A stretch of DNA of 64,000 nt from Macrocystis pyrifera (Eukaryota; Sar; Phaeophyceae; Laminariales; Laminariaceae), in NCBI GenBank assembly GCA_031763025.1, contig JASSKH010000014.1:7364063-7428062 (forward strand), in the 5' to 3' direction. The position numbers and the translations under genes were made by a program. This document shows, one piece after another, positions 34,241-45,900 of the stretch. Numbering within the stretch: the stretch's first letter is position 1; every line of letters starts with the position of its first letter. The notes beneath the pieces were generated by a model that saw only the letters and a program-made list of their open reading frames with translations, did no database searches and was not told where the DNA came from.

Positions 34241-34744
34241 ACGTCCAACGTCTGGAACATTCCCTTCAGGGCAGCAGGTGGCGTAGTTCGATGACAAGCC
34301 GGGAGTACAGTAGTAGGTGCATCCTACTATAGAGTTAGACTCAGGGCCGCTATTTCCAGGAAGAAGAGGGAAAAGAGAAAACGAAATTTCGTATAGAAGG
34401 CGTTTTCAACAGAGGGCAAAACAATCCGGAACGTTCAAGTACCTGCATGTATGTGGTATTCCTCTTGTACGGAAAGCAAGACGGGGAGAAATCAGGAAAA
34501 ATGTGTTTCGAACATAACAAAATCAGGAAGATCAGGACAAAAATAGAAGAAAAACTTCGTCGATGAAACGGCCCACTTTTAGTGCATGGGTTTCGTGTTC
34601 GTTTTTGGTCTCCCGCAGTTTTTCTTGTTCTTTCTGGGATTTCTAATGTTTGTGGGTGATCGGCGTTGAACTTCGTGCTGCTCATCATCGAATGCAAAAT
34701 ATAAATAATTAACAATCACTCACAAATTAAACAATACGTATCAA

Positions 34745-36795
34745 CTATTAGTGTTAGTGCACCTTGGTACAAAACTAACCCCCCTCCGATACACGGAAGG
34801 GTTACAGAGAGAGTTCACAAGGGGAGAAGTAAAGAATGTAGCCAAACTTAAGACAGCAGGGGCAGACCAAATAGTGAATGAATTTATGAAGTACGGGGAG
34901 AAGGAATGCTTACCATGATGGTTATGTTGTATAACTGGATATGGAAAAAAACGAGTACGCGCCTAGGAGGTGGAGAGAAGGAGCAGTAGTAAACGTTATC
35001 AAGAAAGGAGATAAGGCTGACCCAGGGAACTATAGAAGAATAACGCTACTAAGCACAGTGGGCGAAACATTGTGCAAGATTTTGAACGATAGAATGGGAA
35101 CGATGATGGAGAAGGAAGACAAAATAAGCAAAGGGCAAGCAAGGTTTAGGCCAAACCGTAGCTGCGTAGACCATGTGTACACCTTTGGTATGCTTATTCA
35201 AGGTAGGAAAGACGCGGGACTAACAACGTACTGTTTCTTTCTAGATGTACGACATACTAGGGAGAAATAGTTTGTGGGAAACACTGTGGGAAATAGGAAT
35301 CAGAGGAAAGATGTGGACAATGATGAAAAAGATGACGGGATATGAGAGAAGTGCTGTGATGCTGGACGCGGAAATATCGAAGTATGTTGATGTTTTACAA
35401 GGAGTTGCACGGTAGGGGAAGATACGGTGTCGGGATTGATGTTTGCGGATGACCTCGTGGGGATATCAGAAACACCCGAAGGATTGCAGAAACAAATAGA
35501 GAAGGCGCTATAATACACCAGGAAATGGAGGGTGACGGCGAACGTCAAGAAGTGCGCAGTAGTTTTTAGTAACGAAGATAAGGCAAACCCGATAAATTTC
35601 AGTTGGAAGTGGGGAGAAGATGAATTGCCGATCATCGACCAGTATTCGTACCTTGGCGTAGAGATCTCAAAAGACTGCTCTTGGGATATACATATAGCAA
35701 AAGTAATAGGAAAGGGTAAAGCACCCGTAGGCAAGATGGATGCGATCCTAACAGACTTGCGCCTTGACGCTAAGATTAAGAGGTGTATCCTGATAATGTG
35801 ATAGTACCAAAGCTAGAATATGCAGGAGAAGTATGGGAAGGGAACGCGAAACTCGTAAAACAGTTGGAAACAGTACAGATGACAGCAACTAAACAAATCT
35901 CAAGATGCCCAAGTACGACTAGTAATACAGTATTAAGAGCAGACTAGGAATGCACCCACTCAAGACGAATAGAGACATGAGAAAGTTGAAATGGCAATAT
36001 GAAGCAAGGAACATGCCCAAAAAAAGGTTGCCAGCCATAGTTGATAGAGCTGTATGGGAGAAAGTAAGAAAAGGGCGAGCTGGAATAAGGTGGGATGGCG
36101 TAGTTGAGAAAGTATGGAAGGATATAGGGGGAAACCAAGAAGAGATTATGTCCGCCGGAAAGTTTGGGAGATACAAGGCAGAAGTAGGAGAAAGGATAGA
36201 AAGAAGGGAAAGGCTAACGCTAAGAAACAAGGTGGAATCGGGAAAACACTTAAAGAGATATACGGGGGATTGAACGAAGGAATAGGAATGAAAACGTATT
36301 TGCATGGCCCAATGGACTCCGCCAAAACGCTGAAACTGCGCGTTCGTTTGGGTGACCTGGACCTGCCAGAAAGAAGAAGGAGGCACGCCAGTAGCGGGGA
36401 GGAGGAGGAAGTAGATGCACAGATGTGCCCGTGTGGCAAAGCAATAGAAAGTAGAACTCACATCGTAGGAGAATATGAAACATACAAGGAGGAACGGGAT
36501 GTGTTAGAAGAGGAGATGGAGGAAAAAGACGAACGTGACATGAAGGAGTTTGATACACTGAATAGCAACGAGAAAACGATCGCTATCCTAGGAGATAGAT
36601 GGTGGCCGCAGGAGGCCAAACAGGAAGGGGATACGATTAGCAAAAAGTTTCTATGTAGTACATGGAAACAACGTAATAGCGCCCAATTGTGGGAGGTGTC
36701 TCTATCAGGAGTAGGAACGATATACTCGGTCTCAAAAGGGATGTGTGGTCAATGGTTCAGTGACTAAGGCAAGCAACAAATGAGTACGCCCCCCC
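34745..36795 (+). mobile_element. LINE (non-LTR retrotransposon), 5'-truncated, poly(C)-tailed
   Basis: RT and C-terminal zinc-finger sequences lie in order on the plus strand without LTRs, and there is no sign of the endonuclease upstream. The 3' end is GCAACAAATGAGTACGC followed by a C run (36786-36799), not poly(A). The element has several stops and frameshifts. Confidence 0.88.
34810..36767 (+). pseudogene. LINE ORF2 reverse transcriptase, broken
   Basis: Segments in order: REFTRGEVKNVAKLKTAGAD (34810 on); APRRWREGAVVNVIKKGDKA and PGNYRRITLLSTVGETLCKI (34941-35270), a classic LINE RT fingers region; a catalytic FADDLVGISETPEGLQKQIE (about 35445-35505); YSYLGVEISKDCSWDIHI (35532-35801); then ARNMPKKRLPAIVDRAVWEK and a final part (36114-36767) with CPCGKAIESRTHIVGEYE, a C-x-C...H-type finger. 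The protein ends SVSKGMCGQWFSD. Stops lie at about 34911, 35268, 35512, 35799 and 35945, with frame changes between parts. The product would prime reverse transcription at a nicked target, but this copy is dead. Confidence 0.87.
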
Positions 36796-36799
36796 CCCC

Positions 36800-39700
36800 C
36801 TACGACACACGACCATTTCTTCGGGATACTAGACCAGCCACGCAAAGCGTCAATTGCGAATAGTTATTCCTGTACTCCAGTAGTTTCTTATTTGCTTTGT
36901 TCGTCGTGGCTGTTTTCTACTCCAGCTCAACTCATGGGCGAGAGGTGCCGCTCTCTGTGACGTTCTGCACAACAAGTTGCGGCCACAAAGGTCTTCCCTT
37001 CCCCCTTGGAATACGTGTCGTCGTCTGTGCATCGCACAAGGTTCATTTCTCCCAGTGCTCGCCCTTTCGCCTCTGAGACACCCTCACGGCAGCAAGAGAG
37101 ATGGCAGATACCAAACACAACACCAAACATAGGAAGTGGGGTGAGGGGGGGCGTGCGAAACATCGCTCGCTACCCTTGCCTTGCATGGAGCACCGTGCTT
37201 CGCAGAGCGGCCGCGGCCGGGGTGGCGATCGCGTGATCCCTGAAACCCGACAGCGTCCATCGTCGCGGAGCAGTGGGATCCATGTAAACCTGACCGATCA
37301 GCGAAACAAGAGGAGATCACAGCGGGGACGCGAGACGGTGGATGGTTGAGTCAGCCAATCAGAAGAAGGAGGGTCCGACGTGGAAAAGACGCAAGGTGGA
37401 GGGTGGGTGGGTGGTGCAGTAGGGTCTCGGGGGGAAACTGCCCCACCAACTGAGGAACTGAACAGGGTAGCCGGGAAACTAAATGGAGGACGTGGGTGGG
37501 ACAACCATAACAGCTGAAGAACGAGAGGAGCGAAACGCAGACGCATGAGACGATGGACGAGTGAAGCCCGCGTACGCACTGATAGGAAGAATATATGAAA
37601 CTATATAATCAAACGTAGGGTCGAGGATTTCGTCGAAAGCTGCCTTTGGAAGCTGTGCATGATACTGTAATACTTCGACCACAGCATTCTACAGAATATA
37701 CATATGTATATGTATTTATGTATTTCTACTTGAGGGGAACACAGTCTGAAGCTATACAACCCAGGAGATTGGTGCGTATGTATACCATCGTGTCTTTGAA
37801 GCAAAATAGGTGATCTGCTTTCATAGGTCAATGGCTATCGAAGCTGTGTGGAGACAAAACGTGGCTTTCAAGCGCGCGTCAGTCAGACATACTTCTCCAG
37901 CTTCCCGGAAAACAAACATCAAAAGCAGGAGTCGAATACCGAAACACTGCTGCCTGTGTCCGGACAAGTTGCCAACCAGGACCAGGCCGTTTTCTAAACC
38001 GAACCCGGTCGCCTCGGTAGTTTGATGGTTAATCTCGAATACTACAAAAGTCAAGGCCGAAGATTCGAGTCTCCTTATGTAGTTATGCACTATCTAATGA
38101 CACCGAGTGTGGGGGGGCAGGTAGGCACGATATGACGCGAGTCAACGAAGGCAGTAGCAATCGAGCTATTTTCTCGATAAAAATGTAAGGCACGTACTGC
38201 ATTTGGGAGGGGGGGGTGATATACCCTGCTTTTTTGCCCCGGATCTGAGTTTACGACTGGGAGCGAGCAGGAGCAAAAAGGGCGAAGACAGTGAATGGGG
38301 ATGGAAAAATAAAGAAAGCATTGAAAAATAACGAAGTAAAACGCCGGAAGCACTTACCCCGCGCACCGCACTCTGGACCGCACCGCCTTAGCGACAGCAA
38401 GAGCGCGAGATCGAACCGGTTCAAACAGCTGCCGGCAGCCTGCAGCCCCAAACGGAAATAGCGCGCCTACGGCTTGTCCTATCTATTTCCCCAGAGCTCA
38501 AGTTCCCACTCCATCGTCACAGTAGTTACTCCAGGGGTCCACGAAAAACAGCTTTCCCGACACCCCACTGCCCATTCTCGAAACCCAGACAAGGGGATGG
38601 GGGTAGACTAAAACCAACCAAAATACCCATATGAAAAAAAAAACGTTTTCCGAGATTTCGTCGACTAATCCCAACGCGTTGTTTTGTTTTTCAGTTCGTC
38701 TTGTTTTTCATCCCGACGCTGTGATACGAGCGTGCCCAGTAGATCGTTTTCTCTTTTCGTCAAGCACCCTTCGATGTTCGAGCCCCCTCCAGGGATCGCG
38801 CATTCTATCTCTGGCCATAACTAAGCGCTGTAGCGGGAGAGCAGCAGCATCGACCTGCGGCGAGCGCCGCTTCAGCTCAGCGTATTGTTTCGCAGAGCGT
38901 CCCGCGGTACCCAAAACCACATCAACAAAAAAAAAAACAACAAAAAAAAAAAAAAAAAACAAAAATCAAGCACAACGTCTTACCGCCAGGTGCCCAAGAC
39001 AAACGCTACGGTAGGGCTAATCCCTAGCATTTTCTGAGAAAATTCCTCGCCCGAGGAACCCTATACTGCCGCTGTGTCATCGAAAACCCGACTTTATGAG
39101 AATAAAAACGAAACCGTCAATCCAATGAACACCCCCGCGGCCCACGCAAACGACGAAAAATACGAAAGAACGATGCTGGGTGGTTGCTCAGCGGAGGAGT
39201 CCCGTTAGTCAGTCTGCAAATGGTTGGGCCGAAACGTGACGCCCTTGTCGTAACGAGCGTCCCAAACACCCCGCCTCCGTCTCTTGGGGAAACCTTGCAG
39301 CGGCAGAGCAGTCTGTTGTTCGGCCATTGGGCAGCCCCCTGCGCAGAACTCGCCAACCTCAGGCGGTCCAGAGAAAAGCGGCGAGCCATCCAGGCGCACC
39401 ACCCCGACGACAACAGCAGATGATCGAGCCTTCTCAAATCCCCGCGCGGTTGTTGTTGTTGCTGTTGTTGCTGTTGATGGTGATGTTGTCCTCACATTAC
39501 CTCACCACCGGAACTACGGTATCATCCGTGGTCGAAAGGCAGGCTCCGAAAACCTTGGGAGTGAGAACATCGGTCACAGTTTCCGGTGAACCTACGGAGA
39601 CCGATCCGGGGATCGAAATTTTCTCGGGGTATACGGGTGTTGTTCGACAATGAGGTCCCGGGGACACCATGCTATGTCAGATGAGGGACGGGCCGACCTT

Positions 39701-39980
39701 TCAGAAAGAATGTCACCGCCTAAACTCTCATCCGCGTGAACCAAACAAAACACTAAAAAACTCCATTAACTCCCGAACTGTGAGAACGCCTCAGGAAAAG
39801 CCACAAAAACGTTGAAAATGATGCCCCTAAACTGAAGTAAGTCGTACACCCTCAGACAGCAGTAGCGGTGACACAGCTTTGCTTCAAGAAAAGACGAGGC
39901 ACCTCGCCGGGCCGGGCCGGGCCGGGCCGCGCCGCGCCCCCCCCCCCCCCCCCCCCCTCTCACCCCCCCCCTCAACTCAC
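36800..39980. other. No gene recognised; downstream of the last identified C2-gene exon
   Basis: If the C2-domain gene continues past 39981, further exons should lie here on the minus strand, but none could be recognised. An A-rich run lies at 38930-38957 and a C run at 39937-39958. A tRNA-like stretch at 37995-38075 is discussed under rejected items. Confidence 0.4.
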
Positions 39981-42900
39981 AAGAAAGCGGTGCACCTCGA
40001 CCGCACAGCGCCATCCCTCCGCCGACGTGGAATAGGAGATCAAGAAAAAGTCGTCGCCGGCCTCCTCCACTCGAAACGCTTCGCCCGCCGCGCCGACAGC
40101 TTGGGTGCCATCACGCCTGGGCAGCCTTTGCGGCGCGTCGTAGGACCACAGCCACGACGGAGACTCAGCCCGAAGGGGGTCTTCGGTCATGTCCCAGACT
40201 GGCAAGGGAAAGAAATCGAGCTGGTTGGAGAGGCACAACAGGACCACCTTTTTTTGTGGTTTAGGTGCGGGATCCAGCCCGGTCCGGCGGGTGGTGGCGG
40301 AGTTCGTGCGCGAAAATGAAAAAAAAAAACACACACACATTTTTTTCGGGGAAAAAAGTGAGAGGCAGGGGGAAAAAGACGGGGGAAGAGCGGGGGGTGG
40401 TGGGTGGGGGTAAGGATGTACTCGATATCATGCATGGCCGTAGTCGTATGACCGTAGACCCTGGCATCCCTACAATGCCAGGACGGAGTACGTCGGGGGG
40501 GGGGGGGGGGGCGGGGCAGGTAGGCGTTCAATAAGTACCTCTAGGCAAAATGCTGTGGGCACGCAAAGGACACAGGGCTCACGAGACGAATATATTCATG
40601 GACACATCGCACCACGCACGAATAAAAAGACAAACAGGGAAATATAAATAACAATAAGCATGTGCATACGTTTCGTACTCTCCAGACGGAGAGATACCAA
40701 AATTTGCACTCGGACCCTCACCGAATCGCCCGGCATGGGCAGGCGCCCCACCGAGTCGTAATCCAGCGACAGCCTAAGATCCCCCTCGGTGTTCAAAGGC
40801 ACCCACTCCTCGATGTGGGGCACGCGGCCAGAAACCACCTCCACAAGGTTGATCGAGCACTCTCCCAGCAGTCGATCCCCGCTCACGACGCTGCCGGGGT
40901 CTTCTTCGTTCGTCGCGGGGTCGTCGAGGCAACTAAGGCCCGCTAGCCTATCCCCATCATCGTTGTTGTTGTTGTTGCTGCTGCTGTTGTTGTTGTTGCT
41001 GACATGACGGGCGCGGAGGCTTGGTGCGTGGCCTGCGCCGCCTCGGGAACGGTGTGCAGGTCGGGCCGCGGCTGCTGCACCAGTCTGTGGAAGAACGCGG
41101 AAGAATGGATGACCCGCACCGTGGAGTATGCAGGGGGGGGGGGTATATGGAGCTGAACCCCGTCTATCAGCCGGGGAGGGGGGGGGGGGGGGGGGGGGAG
41201 TTTGAACCTACACCGTGTTCTTTGATCGCAACTAGTTGTGAGGGGGGGGGGGTTAAAACCTTCGGGCTTACACCTACGTATTAGGGGGGGAAAACAGCGT
41301 CGTGAGGGCATTAACCATTTTAGATATACACGCCAGTCTTTAGAGACACATTCGCTCCGGGGGGGGGGGGGACTTTAGGGTCGTTATTAGCGACACGTAT
41401 TGAGCAAAAACTTGTTAATTTGGCAAGCTTTTGGAAATTTTGATTTGTCAATTTAACAAGTTTTTTGCCAAGCTTCTTTAAGGATATTCCCCAAGCCTTT
41501 CGTTGGCAAGTTTAGGGAAATTTGGGCTCGCCATTTTATTTGTCAAGTTTAAAGCAAGACTTTTGAAAATCCAAATTCCCAAAAACTTGCCAATTTTGGC
41601 AAGTTTTCACACAGTGTCGTAAAATACGGCCCTCAGACCAGCACCCCTTACCTTCGGGGGAAAATATTCGCGACGAAATGGGCTGGGGTTGCACCCTTTT
41701 AACTGTTATCCACGCCTTTGATTACAATCTAGAGGGGGGGGGGGGGTGGAGAATAGCCCTTTCAACCTACACCCACATCTCGGGGGGGGGGGGGGGGGGG
41801 GGCTCAATATCGTTCATGGCCGTAGTCCGGCGTCCCCGGTGGCTTGGTAGGTGGTCCACGTGCCTATCATGATCAATTTCGTGGGTTCGAGTCTCACCGA
41901 GTGCATGCTCGTAAAGACTTTTTCTTTGCATAAACAATTGATCAACGGAAAACGCGAGAGCGTGAGTTAGGATCGTTAGATGAAAAATCGACGAGCAGTG
42001 GGAATGCTGAACCCTAAGCGCGAATGAAAATGAAGGCACGTACCGGGGGGGAGAATGGACGATACCTGTGACCACGGCTTGTCCAGAAGATCGCTGAGGG
42101 TAAAACCTCCTACGCTGGAAAGTGAAAGTGATGACGAAAAAAACAAAGTGGACGTAATCGTATGACCATAGAGCCTCGCATCCCTATATACATTGCCGAA
42201 ACAGGGCGCGTCGAGTTTTCACCGTCCCAGAGGAGACAGACATTGCTATTACGGGGGTCCATAGTTAACAAGACCTATGGTGTACATAAAAAACCAATAT
42301 ATTTGCCTATTTTTACTAACAAAATTTTGTCCCGTTAACTATGGACCCCCGTAATAGCACCAAGCGCGAAGCAAAACGTGAGGTGTTCGCCGAGCCGCAC
42401 GCTACCAAGAACCGCTTTTGAGGCGGGCTTGCACCTAAATGGATCACAGCTTCACTGAGTCAAGATTGTTTGCGGTGTGGCCACTTCCAGAGACAGCAAA
42501 GGGGGGGTACTATGGAACTGCCTCGTGGGTGCCTCACCATACACACACTGCAGGATGGTCAACCCCACTCAGACCTACGCCCACGTTTTGGAAGAAGGCC
42601 TGCTTGAAAACAGGGCTGCTTCATTTCAGCAGCAGGAAAAAGGGTTAGAGAGACAATAACTGCAGGCGCCACCCCGCGGAAAGAAATCACGGCCCAAGCA
42701 GCATCGTATCGCTTCCTTGTTGCTTGCTTCGGGGCTTCACAGGTGGGGTTAGGTTTTAGGTTTTGCATATCACGCAACCCCGAGCGGAGGACGGAACCGG
42801 AACAACAGCAAAACCAGCATCTGCTGGTTGAAGCTGCGGTTCCGTCCCATAGCTTCGAGCCTACAAAACCGTTGCGCCCGGAGCACGACCTGACACATCA

Positions 42901-45900
42901 CGCGACAACGGTTCGAAGTTTTTTTTTTTTGGGGGGGTAGGTATATATACACCGAGAACGCGACGAACACACGACGACGCGGGCGGCTTTCACGGCGGTC
43001 CGGACCCGGCAGTAGACGGCGCCCTCCAATCGAAAGGAGGAGCCGAACGGTCAACCCCCCGCTCGAAGGCCAATGAGCGACGTTATCGGACAGGAACTCA
43101 CTGTATGCAACGCTCTTGGTGAGTATATCAGGTCGATGTGTTTCGTCTTAATTTCTCCCCAACGACATCAGTCACCCATTGCCCATCCTGATTCTTCGTG
43201 GTTGATTTTGTTTTTGTTCCCGTGCCGCATCTTCGCCGTTCTTTTCTCTCTGCCACCGTCCCTCCTGATACGGGGGACCATAGTAAATAGGACCAAATAT
43301 TGTCGGTAAAAATAGAAAATATGTCGGTTTTGGTGTGGACTGTAGGTCCTATTTACTGTGGCCCCCCGTAATAGTCGTAACTCAGATCCGGGGTCATACA
43401 GCAGGCTCTCCTTCCCCCTCCTCGCTACCGAGGAAGGGCGCCTTTTTTGTGATCACGAGAGTACTTGAGCCCTTTCTTTCCTCGTCGACTCGCGTCTAAC
43501 TGCGGCTACCCACGTAAATAAATTGTCACGGAAGGATTTGAACTCGCGTAATCAACTCTATTTACGGGGGGACAACAGTAAATAGAACCAAATATTTGAT
43601 GGTAAAAGTAGGGAAATATATAGGTTTTATTTTGTACGGTAGGTCCTATTTACTTCTTTTTTTTTTCAATCATCACTTTTACTTTCCAGCCTAACTCGTA
43701 GGAGGTTTTACCCTCAGCGATCTTCTGGACAAGCCGTGGTCACAGGTGTCGTCCCTTCTCCCCCCCGGCACGTGCCTTTATTTTTTGTCGCGCGTAGGGT
43801 TCAGCATTCCCACCGCTCGTCGATTTTCATCGAATGTAGCCAACTCACGCTCTCGCGCTTTCCGCTAGTCAATTTTTTATGCAAGAAAAAGTCCCTACGG
43901 GTAGGCACTCGGTGAGACTTGAACCCACGAAATTGATCATGATAGGCACGCGGACCACCTACCAAGCCACCGGGGACGCCGACTTTATGGTCCGCCGAAA
44001 TCGTGGCATTCGAGGGTATATACCCCCGAGCCACAGGGGCGATCGCGTGTGAACAAAATATTATCCCTTCGAGGTTTCAACAGGCGCCAAAATACTGTTA
44101 CGGGGGGCGTTAGTAAATAGGACCTACGGTGCACCCAAAAACCTATATATTCACCTATTTTTACTTACAATATTTGGTCCTATTTACTATGGTCCCGCGT
44201 AACATGGTGCATGCATACATACACGCACTGTACCGTGTTTCTGAACGTACGTACCCCCTGCACCACTCTGTCCGAAAATGTAAGAGCCGTTTGGGCGTTC
44301 GTGTGAGCGAACAAACGTTCACTACATTGCCGGACAGAGCGGCATGTTCCCTACTACTGCGAAAACAGTCGTCGGTCTAATTCCAACTATTATTACGGGG
44401 GTCCATAGTTAACAGGACCAAATATTGTTAGTAAAAATACCTAAATATATAGGTTTTTATGTATGCCATAGGTCCTGTTAACTATAGACCCCCGTAATAG
44501 TTTGTCCCAAAAAAACGAGGGTGCAGTTCTCACGGGAAAAAAAAAACGAAAGTGTTTGGGGTCATGGGAGACCGTGGTTTTGACCCCGTGACTGACCACC
44601 CCCTACACTAAAGCAAGTATATAGTGCAGGTAGCATGCTAAATTGCCGCGGTTTGACCGCTTGACTGACCGCTCCCTACACTATAAACAGCGTAGTAAGA
44701 TGCTGAAAGACCGCGGTTTGACCCCTTGACTGACTGCCCCTTGCATTCAGATCAGTATATCAACATGCTAGTAGACCGTATAGTAGTATGACCCCTTGAC
44801 TGACCGCCCCCTACACTACAACCAATATAGATGGTAGTAGACCGCGGTTTGACCCCCTGATTGGCCGACCCTCCCCTGCACTAAAAGTAGTATACAAAGA
44901 CCCCCCCAAAAGGCCTTGGATCGCCAAAAAAAAACGGGCCACCTACAGCAGTAGCCTGTTTTCTTACTTCCTTTAGAAACCACATTCCTTTGTTAGGGAC
45001 ATACTATTGCGGGGGACCATAGTAAATAGGACCTGCGGTACACATTAAAACCTATATATATATTACCTATTTTTACCAAAAATATTTGGTCTTACTACTA
45101 TAGTCCCCCGTAACACCTGCAATTATTGTGGAGCGTTGCTTTCAGTGGGTGTAGAAACTGCAGAACATGAGGGCCGCGGTTAACCTGCTAAAGTCGAGGC
45201 ACAGTGGATGGGCATTGCGGTGCGTGCTCGTGTCGACACGCTTTCGGCAGTGATGCCTCCCTCCTCACTGCGCTAACCTCACCCGTAACCCTGACCCTAG
45301 CGCCATTGTTTGCAGGGTACTAATTAATAGTCTGGTGGGCTGCTGGTAAAAGGTTAACCAACCGCCGAACCAATTTAAGCCTTTCGACGTCCTCCCCTCC
45401 CAACCCCTCACCTCTTCTCGGTGGAAAACTTGAGCCCTCAGTGTCAGCCTGCTCCACGCATCGAAAACTGGGGACACCCCTCCAGCCCCGGCGGAGCCCC
45501 TCGCCTGGCCCACCCCGCCGCCGAACGCCGCCGCCGCTCCGCCCTTCAGGCGCGAGGCATGGCCTCCCCCCCTCTCCCGCTCGCTTGACAGGGGCAGCGC
45601 CTCGGCAACAGACATCGGTATGGTCGACGCAACCGCTCTTTGATTTCTTCGCAGCTAAGCTGCCGCCGCCACCTGGACCAGCCGCAGCATTTCTTTGCCC
45701 GGAAGTGCCTAGCACGCAGGAAAGGGGCACCTGCGCAAGCATGTATGTCCGGAGACACAACAGTTTCGGACGTCGCTAAGTCACATCTTTAGGAACTCCC
45801 GCACTAAAACTACTACCAGGTATATTGTTATTCGTGGAGGATTGATTGGGCTGTATTGGATTGTACTGCGGTACGCTCTTCTCGGAGGTCTGATAGCATC

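Larger units (their letters stand above)
41779..42575 (-). mobile_element. R1 retroposon, copy d, split by a SINE and a MITE-A
   Basis: A poly(G) run and the R1 tail end (TTCATGGCCGTAGTC, to 41827) are interrupted by a SINE (41828-42148). R1 resumes at GTAATCGTATGACCATAGAG and is interrupted again by MITE-A (42249-42354). It then resumes at GCACCAAGCGCGAAGC and continues to about 42575. Confidence 0.88.

Noticed and set aside
37995..38075. tRNA-like stretch with TAGTTTGATGG and GATTCGAGTCTC
   Set aside because: Box-like words are present, but no acceptor stem or anticodon arm can be closed. At best it is a decayed tRNA-derived repeat.
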